A stretch of 64,000 nt of DNA from Pseudomonas sp. MWU16-30317 (GTDB lineage Bacteria > Pseudomonadota > Gammaproteobacteria > Pseudomonadales > Pseudomonadaceae), in assembly GCF_020515695.1 (NCBI RefSeq), contig NZ_JAIWJA010000003.1, forward strand, positions 1 to 64,000, given 5' to 3'. This document shows positions 10,373 through 19,965 of the stretch, piece after piece (positions within the stretch are counted from its first letter, which is position 1; each line of letters starts with the position of its first letter). The position numbers were made by a program, and so were the translations under genes. The notes under the pieces were generated by a model. It ran no database searches, was not told where the DNA came from, and worked only from the letters and a program-made list of their open reading frames with translations.

Positions 10373-10666
10373 ATGCGTTATCTGCTCCCGCTCTGCCTGC
10401 TCTGTGCCTGGACCTCCTCGGCCATGGCCTTCGACACCACGACCCAGGGTGTGGTCATGACCGGCTATGTCACCAGCCAGGTCACCACGGCGCCCTTCGA
10501 TCGCAAGATCGTCCTGCATGCCCGCGACGATGCGGCCGCATTTGTCGCCACCAATGGCGCGATGCGCGGAGTACAATTGGAGTCGGCCCTGGACTACCTG
10601 CGCACACGAAGTGCAAAACTTCATGCGAGTGATCTTGAACTGGCGCAGGCAATTCTCGTCCAATAG
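10373..10666 (+). CDS. DUF2388 secreted small protein, paralogue 2
   Basis: A 97-residue protein with a signal peptide (MRYLLPLCLLCAWTSSAMA) and the same mature pattern as its neighbours: DRKIVLHARDDAAAFV, GAMRGVQLESAL, DLELAQAIL. It is the most divergent of the three, lacking the SDTTT segment present in the other two. The 133 nt before it hold no other gene. No strong Shine-Dalgarno is visible before ATG 10373. Function unknown. Confidence 0.82.
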   Translation: MRYLLPLCLLCAWTSSAMAFDTTTQGVVMTGYVTSQVTTAPFDRKIVLHARDDAAAFVATNGAMRGVQLESALDYLRTRSAKLHASDLELAQAILVQ

Positions 10667-10699
10667 CCACTTTCTTAAATCTGTATCCGGAGCACCTCA

Positions 10700-11020
10700 A
10701 TGCGTAACTCGCTGATCGCCGTCACTCTTGGCCTGCTGTGCGTGGCCGACATGGCCCAAGCGCACACTCTCGTCGCCACCAGCAACATCATCGTCAATGC
10801 TTCGCGGCGCAGTGTTAACTTCACCTCCGATACCACCACCTCGATCCGCGACTCGAAAATCGTCCGCGAAGCCAAGGACGATGCCGCCAGCTACGTGGGC
10901 AGCAATGGTGACATCCGTGGCGCCCAGCTCGAAGCCGCCTTTGTGGCCGTGCGCAACGCCGTGCCTGAAGCCCGCAACGCCAGCGACCAGGACCTCGCCG
11001 AAGCCATCCTCGCGCTGTGA
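10700..11020 (+). CDS. DUF2388 secreted small protein, paralogue 3
   Basis: A 106-residue protein with a signal peptide (MRNSLIAVTLGLLCVADMAQA) and the DUF2388 pattern SDTTTSIRDSKIVREAKDDAASYV, GDIRGAQLEAAF, SDQDLAEAILAL. The gene follows paralogue 2 by 33 nt. Its TGA stop overlaps the GTG start of the next gene (GTGA), so this member is translationally coupled to the DUF4105 protein, the best hint that the families act together. Confidence 0.87.
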   Translation: MRNSLIAVTLGLLCVADMAQAHTLVATSNIIVNASRRSVNFTSDTTTSIRDSKIVREAKDDAASYVGSNGDIRGAQLEAAFVAVRNAVPEARNASDQDLAEAILAL

Positions 11021-12975
11021 GGCGCCTATGGGCCTGGCTGACGGCCTGCACCCTCTTGCTGTCGTGTCATACCGCCGTCGCCGCCCTGCAGCTTGATCTT
11101 CAGACTCAGGGCCTGACACCGGCACAGGTGCAGGCCACCCAGACCCTGCTCGACGATGCCATGCATGCGCTGCCGCCGAGCTTTATCGAACGCCTGGATC
11201 GACGCATCACGGTCGGCTGGACCGACCACATGCCTGACGACGCCTACGGACAGGCCTCGCCAGTGTCCAGCCTCGACCTCAATATTCGCCAGCTGGCCAG
11301 CCTCACCGACGGCACTGCCGCCACCGAGCAGACCGGCCGCCCCCACGGCACCGTGCGCGCAGAACTGCTGGCCACGGTATTGCACGAACTCACCCATATC
11401 TACGATCGCGCTCGCCTGTGGGCACCGGATCAGCGCTTGTTGCTCAGCCGCTGTGCGCGGCGCAACGCCAGCCTCGGCGATGTCGGCCTGCCCAGCGAGT
11501 GCCGTGGCGAAACGGCCCGGCGCTTCACGCTGAGCGACGATCCACGTCTGCTCGACCTGGCGGGCTGGCCGCAATACGTGGGCCGTCGCGGCGAACGGGA
11601 AATCCAGAATCACCAGGTCGCCCGCAGCCCGGACCTGTACGAAGCCAGCAGCCCGAAGGAATTCATCGCGGTCAACATGGAGTATTTCCTCCTCGACCCG
11701 AGTTACGCCTGCCGCCGCCCGGCGCTGTTCGAGTACCTGCGCGATCATTTCGGCTGGGCACCTGCCCATCAGGACGCCTGCGAGAAGAGCCTGCCGTACC
11801 TCAACGCCGGCAGCGACTTCGCCAAGGAGCCACTGGGCCACATTGATCCGGAGCGCGTCTACGAGGTCGACTACCTGCTGGCCGAAGCCAATCAGAACTG
11901 GGTCAGCCGCTGGGGCCACAGCATGTTGCGCCTGGTGATCTGCGCCCCAGGCCGGCCGCGCGGCCCGGACTGCCGCCTCGACCTGGACCAAAGCCTGGTG
12001 CTGTCCTATCGGGCATTCGTCAATGACGTGCAGCTGTCCACCTGGGGCGGGCTGATGGGTCAGTACCCGTCGCGGCTGTTCGTGCTGCCGTTGTCCCAAG
12101 TGATCGACGAATACACCAAGACCGAACTGCGCAGCCTGGCCTCGGTGCCGCTCAAATTGACCCGCAGCGAAATCGAATCGCTGGTGCGCCACGCGGCGGA
12201 GATGCACTGGAGCTACGACGGCAACTACTATTTCGTCTCCAACAATTGCGCGGTAGAGAACCTCAAGCTGCTGCGCAGCGGTACCGGCAACCCCAAGCTC
12301 GGCGACCTCGACAGTATCGTCCCCAACGGCTTGCTGCAGGTGCTTGAAGGCCGCGGCATGGCCGATGGCAGCGTGCTCGACGACCCCAAGGAGGCGCTGC
12401 GCCGCGGCTACCGCTTCGACTCCTACCGCGATCGCTACGCTGCCATGTTCAAGGTGCTCAAACAGCATCTCGACATCCCCCAGACCACAGTCGAAAGCTG
12501 GCTCGAGCAATCTGCCGCAGACCGCCGCGCCTGGTTCGCCAAGGCCGACCTGCGCACCAGCGCGGCCTTGCTGCTGCTCGAGCAGGCCAGCTACCGCCGC
12601 CAATTGCTGCTGGCTCAGGATGAGGTCAAGCAGAAGTACCTCGGCGCCCGCGAGCTCAAGAACGGCGGCATGGACAACGCCAACAAGACCCTGCAGCAGA
12701 TCCTCGCCAACAGCGGATTCCTCAGCCGCCCGGCGGAGTTGCTGGGCGCCGACGGCTACGGCTTGCCGCAAGGGCCGGAGATGCAACGCCTGCAGTCCGA
12801 GAGCAAGCAACGCCAGGCGCAGCTGTTGAGCCTGAGCGTCGATCTCGACAAGGAAGTGCGCAAGCTGCTGACCCCCGAGCGCCAGGCCGAGATCACTGCC
12901 AACGAGGACAACCTCAAACAGATTGGCGAGCATCTGCGGGCGCTGCATAAAGCGGCTGGCGGGTTGGAGTTGTAG
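11017..12975 (+). CDS. DUF4105 secreted protein with HELTH motif
   Basis: A 652-residue exported protein starting at GTG 11017, with a signal peptide (LWAWLTACTLLLSCHTAVA). The N-terminal third contains H123-E-L-T-H127, a gluzincin-like zinc-protease signature, followed by a cysteine-containing segment. The central part (about residues 275-440: NWVSRWGHSMLRLVIC, YYFVSNNCAVENLKLL) has the DUF4105 pattern with conserved His and Asn-Cys that resembles papain-like or NlpC-like active sites. The C-terminal ~150 residues look helical. It is coupled to DUF2388 paralogue 3. Protease activity is inferred from motifs only. Confidence 0.82.
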   Translation: MRRLWAWLTACTLLLSCHTAVAALQLDLQTQGLTPAQVQATQTLLDDAMHALPPSFIERLDRRITVGWTDHMPDDAYGQASPVSSLDLNIRQLASLTDGTAATEQTGRPHGTVRAELLATVLHELTHIYDRARLWAPDQRLLLSRCARRNASLGDVGLPSECRGETARRFTLSDDPRLLDLAGWPQYVGRRGEREIQNHQVARSPDLYEASSPKEFIAVNMEYFLLDPSYACRRPALFEYLRDHFGWAPAHQDACEKSLPYLNAGSDFAKEPLGHIDPERVYEVDYLLAEANQNWVSRWGHSMLRLVICAPGRPRGPDCRLDLDQSLVLSYRAFVNDVQLSTWGGLMGQYPSRLFVLPLSQVIDEYTKTELRSLASVPLKLTRSEIESLVRHAAEMHWSYDGNYYFVSNNCAVENLKLLRSGTGNPKLGDLDSIVPNGLLQVLEGRGMADGSVLDDPKEALRRGYRFDSYRDRYAAMFKVLKQHLDIPQTTVESWLEQSAADRRAWFAKADLRTSAALLLLEQASYRRQLLLAQDEVKQKYLGARELKNGGMDNANKTLQQILANSGFLSRPAELLGADGYGLPQGPEMQRLQSESKQRQAQLLSLSVDLDKEVRKLLTPERQAEITANEDNLKQIGEHLRALHKAAGGLEL

Positions 12976-13251
12976 CGGCGTTTGCAGATCCGACCCCTTT
13001 CGCGCGCAAGCCTTGAATTCTCGCCCTCGAAAGCTCCCTGAAAGCTTCACCCCTTATCATCACCTCAACCCCGGCAACAGACCGGCTGGTTCGCACGCCC
13101 GCGTGCAGCCCTATGACAACAACAATTGGTGATCCTGTATGACGTGCACTCCCGCCTTCGCTGCGCCTCCGATACTCCCAGCCTCCGCCGCCCAGTACTG
13201 ACCCCGTCCCGGTTCGTCCTTCCCTAGCCGCGCTACGCCTGGAGTATCCCT

Positions 13252-14559
13252 ATGCTGACTTTCCTTGGCTTTGCCATGGTCATCGCCTTCATGTTCCTGA
13301 TCATGACCAAGCGCCTGTCCGCGCTGATCGCCCTGATCATCGTCCCGATCCTGTTCGCGCTGTTCGGTGGCTTCGGGCCGAAAATCGGCCCGATGATGCT
13401 CGAAGGCATCACCAAACTGGCGCCCACCGGCGTCATGCTGATGTTCGCCATTCTCTACTTCGCCCTGATGATCGACTCCGGGCTCTTCGACCCGGCGGTG
13501 CGCAAGATCCTCAAGCTGGTCAAGGGCGATCCGCTGAAAGTCTCGGTCGGCACCGCCGTGCTGGCGCTGGTGGTATCGCTGGATGGAGACGGCGCGACCA
13601 CCTACATGATCTGCGTCGCCGCCCTGTTGCCGCTGTACAGCCGCATAGGGATGAGCCCACGGATCATGGCCGGGCTGATCATCCTCGCGGGCGGGATCAT
13701 GAACATGACCCCCTGGGGTGGCCCGACCGCCCGTGCGGCCAGCGCGCTGCACGTCGACCCTTCAGACATCTTCGTGCCGATGATTCCGGCCATGGCCTGC
13801 GGCGTTATAGCCTTGCTGGCCATCGCATACTTTTACGGCAAGCGTGAACGCGCGCGCCTAGGCGAACTGCACCTGCCTGGCGAAGAAGTCGACCACAGCG
13901 AAATCAGTGTGTCGCAATTCCCCGATGCACGTCGGCCCAAGCTGATCTGGTTCAACGGCCTGCTCACCCTGGTGCTCATGGTTGCGCTGATCAAAGGCCT
14001 GCTGCCGCTGCCGGTGCTGTTCATGATCGCCTTCAGCATCGCCATGATCGTCAACTACCCGAACCTGGATCATCAGAAAGAGCGCATCGCCGCCCATGCC
14101 GGTAGCGTGCTGGCGGTGGTCGGGCTGATTTTTGCGGCGGGTATCTTCACCGGCATCCTTTCGGGCACAGGCATGGTCGACGCCATGTCGAAAAGCCTGC
14201 TGGCAGTGATTCCGGATGCCCTGGGGCCTTACCTGGCGGTGATTACTGCGCTGGTGAGCATGCCGTTCACTTTCTTCATGTCCAACGATGCCTTCTACTA
14301 CGGCGTGCTGCCGGTACTCGCCGAGGCTGCCGCGCATTACGGCATCAGCCCGGTAGAAATGGCGCGCGCCTCGATCGTCGGCCAACCGGTGCATCTGCTC
14401 AGCCCACTGGTGCCCTCGACCTACCTGCTGGTGGCATTGGCGGGCATCGAATTCGGCGATCATCAGCGCTTCACCCTCAAATGGGCGGTGCTGGTGTGCC
14501 TGGTGATTTTGCTTGGCGCGCTGGTGATGGGCGTGTTCCCGGTCGTCGGCAGTCTATAA
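13252..14559 (+). CDS. citA: Citrate:cation symporter (CitMHS family)
   Basis: A 435-residue inner-membrane transporter with about 11-12 hydrophobic helices. It matches the CitMHS family, which takes up citrate complexed with Mg2+ or other divalent ions with protons. Family segments include SLDGDGATTYMICVAALLPLY, GGIMNMTPWGGPTARAAS and MPFTFFMSNDAFYYGVLPVLAE. It is monocistronic, followed by a strong hairpin. The gene-order match to the P. aeruginosa citrate transporter supports the symbol. Confidence 0.9.
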   Translation: MLTFLGFAMVIAFMFLIMTKRLSALIALIIVPILFALFGGFGPKIGPMMLEGITKLAPTGVMLMFAILYFALMIDSGLFDPAVRKILKLVKGDPLKVSVGTAVLALVVSLDGDGATTYMICVAALLPLYSRIGMSPRIMAGLIILAGGIMNMTPWGGPTARAASALHVDPSDIFVPMIPAMACGVIALLAIAYFYGKRERARLGELHLPGEEVDHSEISVSQFPDARRPKLIWFNGLLTLVLMVALIKGLLPLPVLFMIAFSIAMIVNYPNLDHQKERIAAHAGSVLAVVGLIFAAGIFTGILSGTGMVDAMSKSLLAVIPDALGPYLAVITALVSMPFTFFMSNDAFYYGVLPVLAEAAAHYGISPVEMARASIVGQPVHLLSPLVPSTYLLVALAGIEFGDHQRFTLKWAVLVCLVILLGALVMGVFPVVGSL

Positions 14560-14580
14560 CTATCATTTACCCAGTGCTGT

Positions 14581-14607
14581 AACGGGCACTGCGCGCGGTG
14601 CCCGTTT
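14581..14607 (+). terminator. Terminator hairpin after citrate transporter
   Basis: AACGGGCAC (14581-14589) pairs perfectly with GTGCCCGTT (14598-14606) around an 8 nt loop, 21 nt after the transporter stop. The T-run is short (TTT), so termination may be partial. Confidence 0.7.
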
Positions 14608-14649
14608 CAGCCCGTCGGGGGCAAGCCCCCTCACTACAAAGGAAACGAC

Positions 14650-15381
14650 ATGGAATGGCTGACCAACCCGGAAATCTGGGTTGCCTTCTTTACCCTGACC
14701 GCCCTCGAGATCGTCCTCGGGATCGACAACATCATCATGATCTCGATCCTGGTCAGCCGCATGCCCAAGCACATGCAAAAGCGCACGCGCCTGTTCGGGC
14801 TGGCGCTGGCCATGGTGACGCGGATCCTTTTGCTGCTGTCGATCACCTGGGTCATGCGCCTGACCGCCGACCTGTTCGTGGTGTTCGGGCAGGGGATATC
14901 CGGACGTGACCTGATCCTGTTCTTCGGTGGCCTGTTCCTGATCTGGAAGAGCTCCCAGGAGATCTACCAAGGCATGGAAGGCGAAGAGGAGGGCGACGGC
15001 ACGCCAGGCGGCAAGGGCGGCAACTTCCTCTATACCATCGTGCAGATCGCGATCATCGACATCGTCTTCTCCCTCGACTCAGTGATCACTGCAGTCGGCA
15101 TGGTGTCCCATGTGCCGGTGATGATCGCCGCCATCGTGGTCGCGGTATTGGTGATGATGCTGTGCGCGGGGGTCATCAGTGACTTCATCGACAAACATCC
15201 ATCGCTTAAAATGCTGGCACTTTCCTTCCTGATGGTGGTCGGAACCGTGCTGATTGCCGAATCGTTCGATATCCACGTGCCCAAAGGCTACGTTTATTTC
15301 GCGATGGCATTCTCGCTGGCAGTCGAAGCGATCAACATCAAGATGCGCACCAGCCACGCGAAGAAGAAAAAGGCGGAGTAA
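14650..15381 (+). CDS. TerC family membrane protein
   Basis: A 243-residue protein with about seven transmembrane helices. TerC family signatures are ALEIVLGIDNIIMISIL near residue 17 and DIVFSLDSVITAVGM near residue 137, whose acidic residues within helices are thought to handle metal ions (Mn2+ export or co-translational metalation of exported proteins). A lysine-rich tail ends the protein. RBS AAAGGAAACG precedes ATG 14650. It is not with tellurite genes, so a metal-homeostasis role is more likely than tellurite resistance. Confidence 0.88.
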   Translation: MEWLTNPEIWVAFFTLTALEIVLGIDNIIMISILVSRMPKHMQKRTRLFGLALAMVTRILLLLSITWVMRLTADLFVVFGQGISGRDLILFFGGLFLIWKSSQEIYQGMEGEEEGDGTPGGKGGNFLYTIVQIAIIDIVFSLDSVITAVGMVSHVPVMIAAIVVAVLVMMLCAGVISDFIDKHPSLKMLALSFLMVVGTVLIAESFDIHVPKGYVYFAMAFSLAVEAINIKMRTSHAKKKKAE

Positions 15382-15587
15382 GCGCCGCCGCCCACCCCTG
15401 TGGAACGGGCCGTGCTCGCTCCCGCAGGGGTTGTGTCAACCGCAGGACCATGAAAAATATGACAGTTTTGTTTCAAAGATCTCATTCGCTGTGCCATGCT
15501 GGCGCACGGCCTGGAAGCGGACTAAAGCTTAACCGGGTGTCTATTCGAATCAGCCCTTAACGGGCAGTCAACAGGGGGCCGTCGTCA

Positions 15588-17282
15588 ATGCTGACCCTGC
15601 TCAATCTACTTTCTGCAGTCGCGTTGCTCATCTGGGGCACGCATATCGTTCGTACCGGCATCCTGCGGGTCTACGGGACGGCCTTGCGCCGCCTGCTCAG
15701 CCAGAACATGTCCAAGCGGCCACTGGCCTTCATCGCCGGGATACTGGTCACCGCCGTGGTGCAAAGCAGCAACGCCACGGCTATGCTGACCACCTCCTTC
15801 GTCGGCCAAGGCCTGATGGCGCTCACCCCGGCGCTGGCGATCATGCTTGGCGCCGATGTCGGTACCGCGATCATGTCGCGGGTCCTGACGTTCGACCTGT
15901 CCTGGCTCTCGCCGCTGCTGATATTCCTCGGCGTGATCTTCTTTCTGTCGCGCAAGCAGACGCCGCTCGGGCAGCTTGGCCGGGTCGGTATCGGCCTGGG
16001 GCTGATCATCCTGGCCTTGCAGCTGATCGTCGAAGCCGCAGGCCCGATTACCCACGCTCAGGGCGTAAAGGTCCTGTTTGCCTCGCTGACCGGCGATATT
16101 CTGCTCGACGCCTTGATCGGCGCGCTGTTCGCGATGATCTCCTATTCCAGCCTGGCCGCGGTGCTGTTGACCGCGACGCTGGCCGAATCCGGGGTGATCA
16201 GCCTGCCGGTGGCCATCGGCCTGGTGATCGGGGCCAACATCGGCAGCGGTCTGCTGGCATTCATCTCCACCAACATGCAGAACACCGCTGGCCGCCAGGT
16301 CGCGCTGGGCAGCCTGCTGTACAAGCTGATCGGCCTGCTGCTGATCATCCCGGTGCTGAGCCCGCTGGTGCACTGGATGGACAGCCTCAATTACGATGCG
16401 CAGACCATGGTGATCAGCTTCCATGTGCTCTACAACTCCATCCGCTGCCTGATCATGCTGCCCACGGTCGGGCCGATGGCCAAGCTCTGCGCCAACATCC
16501 TGCCCAAGCGCGCCGAAGCCAATGGCCAGAGCAAGCCGCGTCACCTCGATCCCGCCGCCCTGGACACGCCCAGCCTGGCCATGGCCAACGCCGTGCGCGA
16601 AACCCTGCGCATGGGCGACCTGATCGACAGCATGCTGGCGGCGATGCTCAACGTGTTGCGCGGCACCCAGACCGCCGTGACCCAGGAAGTCCGCACCCTG
16701 GGCGATGACGCTGAGGCGTTGTACGTGGCGATCAAGCTGTATCTGGCGCAAATGCCCCGTGAAGACCTCGGCGAGCTCGACAGCCGGCGCTGGGCCGAAA
16801 TCATCGAACTGACCCTCAACCTCAAGCTCAGCGCCGACCTGATCGAACGCATGCTGCGCAAAGTGCAGCAGCAAAAGACCTCGCAGCGCCGCTCGTTCTC
16901 CGATGTCGGCCTCGAAGAGCTCACCGGCCTGCACAACCAGTTGATCGCCAACCTGCGCTTGGGCCTGACGGTGTTCCTAACCAGCGACCCAGAAAGCGCC
17001 CGCCAGTTGTTGCGGGAAAAACGCCGCTTCCGCGCGCAGGAAAGGCGCCTGGCGCACTCCCATGTCAGCCGCCTGCAGCGCAAAGTGGTGCAGAGCATCG
17101 AGACTAGTTCGCTGCACCTGGAGCTGATCGCCGACATGAAGCGCCTCAACTCGCTATTCTGCAGCAGCGCCTATGCGGTGCTCGGCACCTCGGAAACCGG
17201 TTCGCTGATGTCCGAGAGCGAAGTCGAGGAGGCCGTCGAAGCGGCCACTGAAGCCAGCATCGAGGCCCGCGAAGCGACCTGA
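15588..17282 (+). CDS. Na/Pi cotransporter family protein with PhoU-like domain
   Basis: A 564-residue protein. The first ~310 residues hold two Na/Pi-cotransporter repeats, each with the QSSNATA-like motif (VVQSSNATAMLTTSF; its second-repeat counterpart is IGANIGSGLLAF). The C-terminal ~220 residues are a helical PhoU-like cytoplasmic domain (LRMGDLIDSMLAAML and following coiled helices), ending in a Glu/Ala-rich tail. Members move phosphate, often exporting it. It is a single gene preceded by an A/T-rich stretch. Confidence 0.88.
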   Translation: MLTLLNLLSAVALLIWGTHIVRTGILRVYGTALRRLLSQNMSKRPLAFIAGILVTAVVQSSNATAMLTTSFVGQGLMALTPALAIMLGADVGTAIMSRVLTFDLSWLSPLLIFLGVIFFLSRKQTPLGQLGRVGIGLGLIILALQLIVEAAGPITHAQGVKVLFASLTGDILLDALIGALFAMISYSSLAAVLLTATLAESGVISLPVAIGLVIGANIGSGLLAFISTNMQNTAGRQVALGSLLYKLIGLLLIIPVLSPLVHWMDSLNYDAQTMVISFHVLYNSIRCLIMLPTVGPMAKLCANILPKRAEANGQSKPRHLDPAALDTPSLAMANAVRETLRMGDLIDSMLAAMLNVLRGTQTAVTQEVRTLGDDAEALYVAIKLYLAQMPREDLGELDSRRWAEIIELTLNLKLSADLIERMLRKVQQQKTSQRRSFSDVGLEELTGLHNQLIANLRLGLTVFLTSDPESARQLLREKRRFRAQERRLAHSHVSRLQRKVVQSIETSSLHLELIADMKRLNSLFCSSAYAVLGTSETGSLMSESEVEEAVEAATEASIEAREAT

Positions 17283-17397
17283 ACGATGGCGTCTGAATAA
17301 AAAGCACTTGAACATCCGGGGGACCGTGAAGTCTGTTCAAACAGACCCATCCGCCTGGCGCGCGGACTCTTCAGGTTCCCGCAAGGAAACTCGCCCC

Positions 17398-18795
17398 ATG
17401 CGTTGTCTGTTGTTGCTCGTTGCACTGCTTGGCGTTATTCAGGTTGATTGCGTATCCGCCGCCGACCGTTATCAGGTCGAAGGCTATCTGCTCCCCAATG
17501 GCTTGCAGCTGGTGCTCAAGCCAGGCAGCGAGCCCGGCCATGTGGCGATTCGCCTGGTGGTAGGGGTGGGTTTCAGCGACTTCAATTGCGCCGATCAAGA
17601 GCTCCCCCACTTGCTCGAACACTTGATGTTCAGCGGCCTCGACGCCCGCGGCGAAGGCGGCCTCGAAGAACGCATGCAGGCGCTGGGTGGCGAGTGGAAC
17701 GCTTTTACCGGCGACACCGACACCACCTATGTGATCGAGGCCCCCGCGCGCAATCAGCGCAAGGTGCTCGACTTGCTGCTCGCTGCGCTGACCCAGACCC
17801 GTATCGACCAGCAGGCCCTCGACACCGCCAAAGCCATCGTCACCCGTGAAGACGGTGGCCACGCCTCGCATCTGCAGAGTTGGCTCGACCATCAGGATTT
17901 CGGCCATGGCGCCAGCGACCAATTGGCTATCGAACTGGGCCTCAAGTGCCAGCAGCGGCCTTCGGTCGAGGCGCTGACGCTGGGTCAGATCAATGCTGTG
18001 CGCAAGGAATGGTACGCACCTAATAACATGTCGCTGATAGTGGTCGGCCAGTTGGATCGATTGCTGCCGGCCTATCTGGAGCGCGCCTGGGGCGAGCTCA
18101 AGGCCATCGACCCTACCGAGCACCCAGACTCGACCCTGGTCAAGGGCAGTGCCGAGCAGCGCCGCACGATCATCCAAGGCTGGCTCGGCGACAGCGCCCG
18201 GTTGCATTGGTATTACCTCGAACCGACCTTGGACGACGTTCCGGATCAGGCTTTCGATCTGGTGCAGCGTTACCTGGATTGGACCTTGTACCAGGACCTG
18301 CGCCTGGCTCATGGCCTGTCCTACGGGCCGAGCAGCCAGCGCGATGCCTTTGGCGATACCGGCCTGCTGAGCCTGAATGCCGACCTCGAGCGCAACGACA
18401 TCGAACCCGCCGAACAACTCCTCACCCAACGTATGGCGCAATTGCGCCGCGACGGCATGGACCCGAACACCTTCGCCCGCCTCAAGCAGGTAGCGGTCGA
18501 CCAGCAGGCCTGGGCCATTCAGGGCGACAGCGGGCTGGCGGATTATTACTGGAACGCCTTGGGCGATTACGCCGATGGCCACTTCACTAATCCGGTAGCA
18601 GGACTGCGCAAGGTCACCCTGGAAGACGCCAACAAAGCGCTCAAGGCGCTATTGGCCGAGCCGCCATATGTACGCATCGAGAAGCCGTTGTTGAGCTATG
18701 ACGAGCTGGATCAGCTGTTGATGGTGACCGCTGCGGTAGCGCTGGGATTACTGATCGGGGCGATACTGCTATTGCGCCGCCGCTCCAGAAGATGA
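17398..18795 (+). CDS. M16 family zinc peptidase, membrane anchored
   Basis: A 465-residue single-unit M16 (pitrilysin/MPP-like) peptidase. It has a signal peptide (MRCLLLLVALLGVIQVDCVSA), the inverted zinc motif H71-L-L-E74-H75 and Glu151 as likely third ligand (VTREDGG). The C-terminal half has the partner-domain fold (GLSYGPSSQRDAF). A hydrophobic helix at about 440-458 followed by RRRSRR would anchor it to the inner membrane facing the periplasm. ATG 17398 is chosen as the start of the signal peptide. Confidence 0.87.
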   Translation: MRCLLLLVALLGVIQVDCVSAADRYQVEGYLLPNGLQLVLKPGSEPGHVAIRLVVGVGFSDFNCADQELPHLLEHLMFSGLDARGEGGLEERMQALGGEWNAFTGDTDTTYVIEAPARNQRKVLDLLLAALTQTRIDQQALDTAKAIVTREDGGHASHLQSWLDHQDFGHGASDQLAIELGLKCQQRPSVEALTLGQINAVRKEWYAPNNMSLIVVGQLDRLLPAYLERAWGELKAIDPTEHPDSTLVKGSAEQRRTIIQGWLGDSARLHWYYLEPTLDDVPDQAFDLVQRYLDWTLYQDLRLAHGLSYGPSSQRDAFGDTGLLSLNADLERNDIEPAEQLLTQRMAQLRRDGMDPNTFARLKQVAVDQQAWAIQGDSGLADYYWNALGDYADGHFTNPVAGLRKVTLEDANKALKALLAEPPYVRIEKPLLSYDELDQLLMVTAAVALGLLIGAILLLRRRSRR

Positions 18796-18802
18796 CGACT
18801 AT

Positions 18803-18850
18803 CCCTGTGGGAGCAAGACCTACCGGCGAAGACGGCCGGTACAGACGCCC
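18803..18850. repeat. Degenerate REP unit
   Basis: One REP-like unit (CTGTGGGAGCAAGACCTACCGGCGAAGACGGCCGG) sits after the M16 gene. It diverges from the core used elsewhere here. Confidence 0.55.
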
Positions 18851-18921
18851 CATCGGCAACCGATCACGGTGCCTGAAGTATCCTGTAACATTTATCGTTT
18901 AAACCAAGGCCGCCACCGCCC

Positions 18922-19950
18922 ATGCCGCTTTTTATCCTGCGCCTGATCGACCTCATAAAGCGCTACCCCGGCGTCATCGCCATCGGCGGTTTCATCTCCG
19001 GGGTGGGCAGCTTCATCATGGTCGATCGCCAGGCCGGTCTGGCCAGCTGGGTCGCCGTGGTGATGCTGCTCACCTGGCTGTGGCTGATGTTCGAAAACGC
19101 CTTCACCCAGTTGTTCACCCGGGTGTTCAAGCGCGAGATTCCGCCGCACCTGCTGCGCTACGCCACGCAAATGATCCACCAGGAAAGTCTGTTCTTCGTC
19201 CTGCCGTTCTTTTACATCACTACGACCTGGAACAGCGGCCAGGCGATCTTCACCGGGCTGCTGACCGCTGCCGGGCTGGTGTCGATCATCGACCCGCTGT
19301 ACTACAAATGGGTGGCGCCACGGCGCTGGCTGTTCATGGCCATGCACACCGTCACGCTGTTCGCGGCCATGCTCACGGCGCTGCCGATCATCCTCCACCT
19401 GACCACCGCCGAAAGCTTCAAACTGGCGCTCGGCACCGCCATGCTGTTGTCGTTCCCGAGCCTGGCGGTGAGCTTCCCGATCACCCATTGGCGGCGTGGC
19501 GTGGCGTTAGTGGCGGTGACTCTGGCGGTCGGTGGCGGCGGCTGGCTGCTGCGTTCGTGGGTGCCGCCGGCCACCTTGTGGATGACCGAAAACGCCATTA
19601 CCGACAGCCTCGACGGCCAGAACCGCACCCCCGGCGAAGACCTGCAGCAGGTCACCGCCAGCCAGGTGCGCAATGGCGGGCTGTTCGCCTACACCGCCAT
19701 CAACGCACCGCGCGGGCTGGACGAGCGGATCTTTCACGTGTGGAAATTCAACGGCAACGAAATGGACCGCATTGCCCTGGATATCCACGGTGGGCGCAAG
19801 GAAGGCTACCGCGCCTGGACCCACAAGCAGAATTTCCCCGGCGACCCGGTAGGCAACTGGCAGGTGCGGGTGATGACCGAAGATGGCCAGGTGATCGGGG
19901 TATTGCGGTTCAAGGTGGTGGCGGATGCCGATAAAGCGTCGGGATCATGA
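18922..19950 (+). CDS. DUF5924/DUF2914 membrane protein
   Basis: A 342-residue protein. About six to seven hydrophobic helices fill residues 1-215 (DUF5924), and a soluble C-terminal domain of ~110 residues (DUF2914-like: GLFAYTAINAPRGLDERIFHVW, GNWQVRVMTEDGQVIG) probably faces the periplasm with a beta-rich fold. Function is unknown. It stands alone, convergent with the next gene. Confidence 0.82.
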   Translation: MPLFILRLIDLIKRYPGVIAIGGFISGVGSFIMVDRQAGLASWVAVVMLLTWLWLMFENAFTQLFTRVFKREIPPHLLRYATQMIHQESLFFVLPFFYITTTWNSGQAIFTGLLTAAGLVSIIDPLYYKWVAPRRWLFMAMHTVTLFAAMLTALPIILHLTTAESFKLALGTAMLLSFPSLAVSFPITHWRRGVALVAVTLAVGGGGWLLRSWVPPATLWMTENAITDSLDGQNRTPGEDLQQVTASQVRNGGLFAYTAINAPRGLDERIFHVWKFNGNEMDRIALDIHGGRKEGYRAWTHKQNFPGDPVGNWQVRVMTEDGQVIGVLRFKVVADADKASGS

Positions 19951-19965
19951 ATTTGCGCAATCCAG

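Noticed and set aside
11026..13050. 674-codon minus-strand frame opposite the DUF4105 gene
   Set aside because: Low-complexity Ala/Gln/Val translation typical of the complement of a GC-rich gene; the plus-strand frame has a signal peptide, motifs and overlap with the DUF2388 gene.
15390..15440. Terminator or REP after TerC gene
   Set aside because: Contains fragments like CCTGTGGAACGG and CCCGCAGGGG but pairing is too imperfect for a call.
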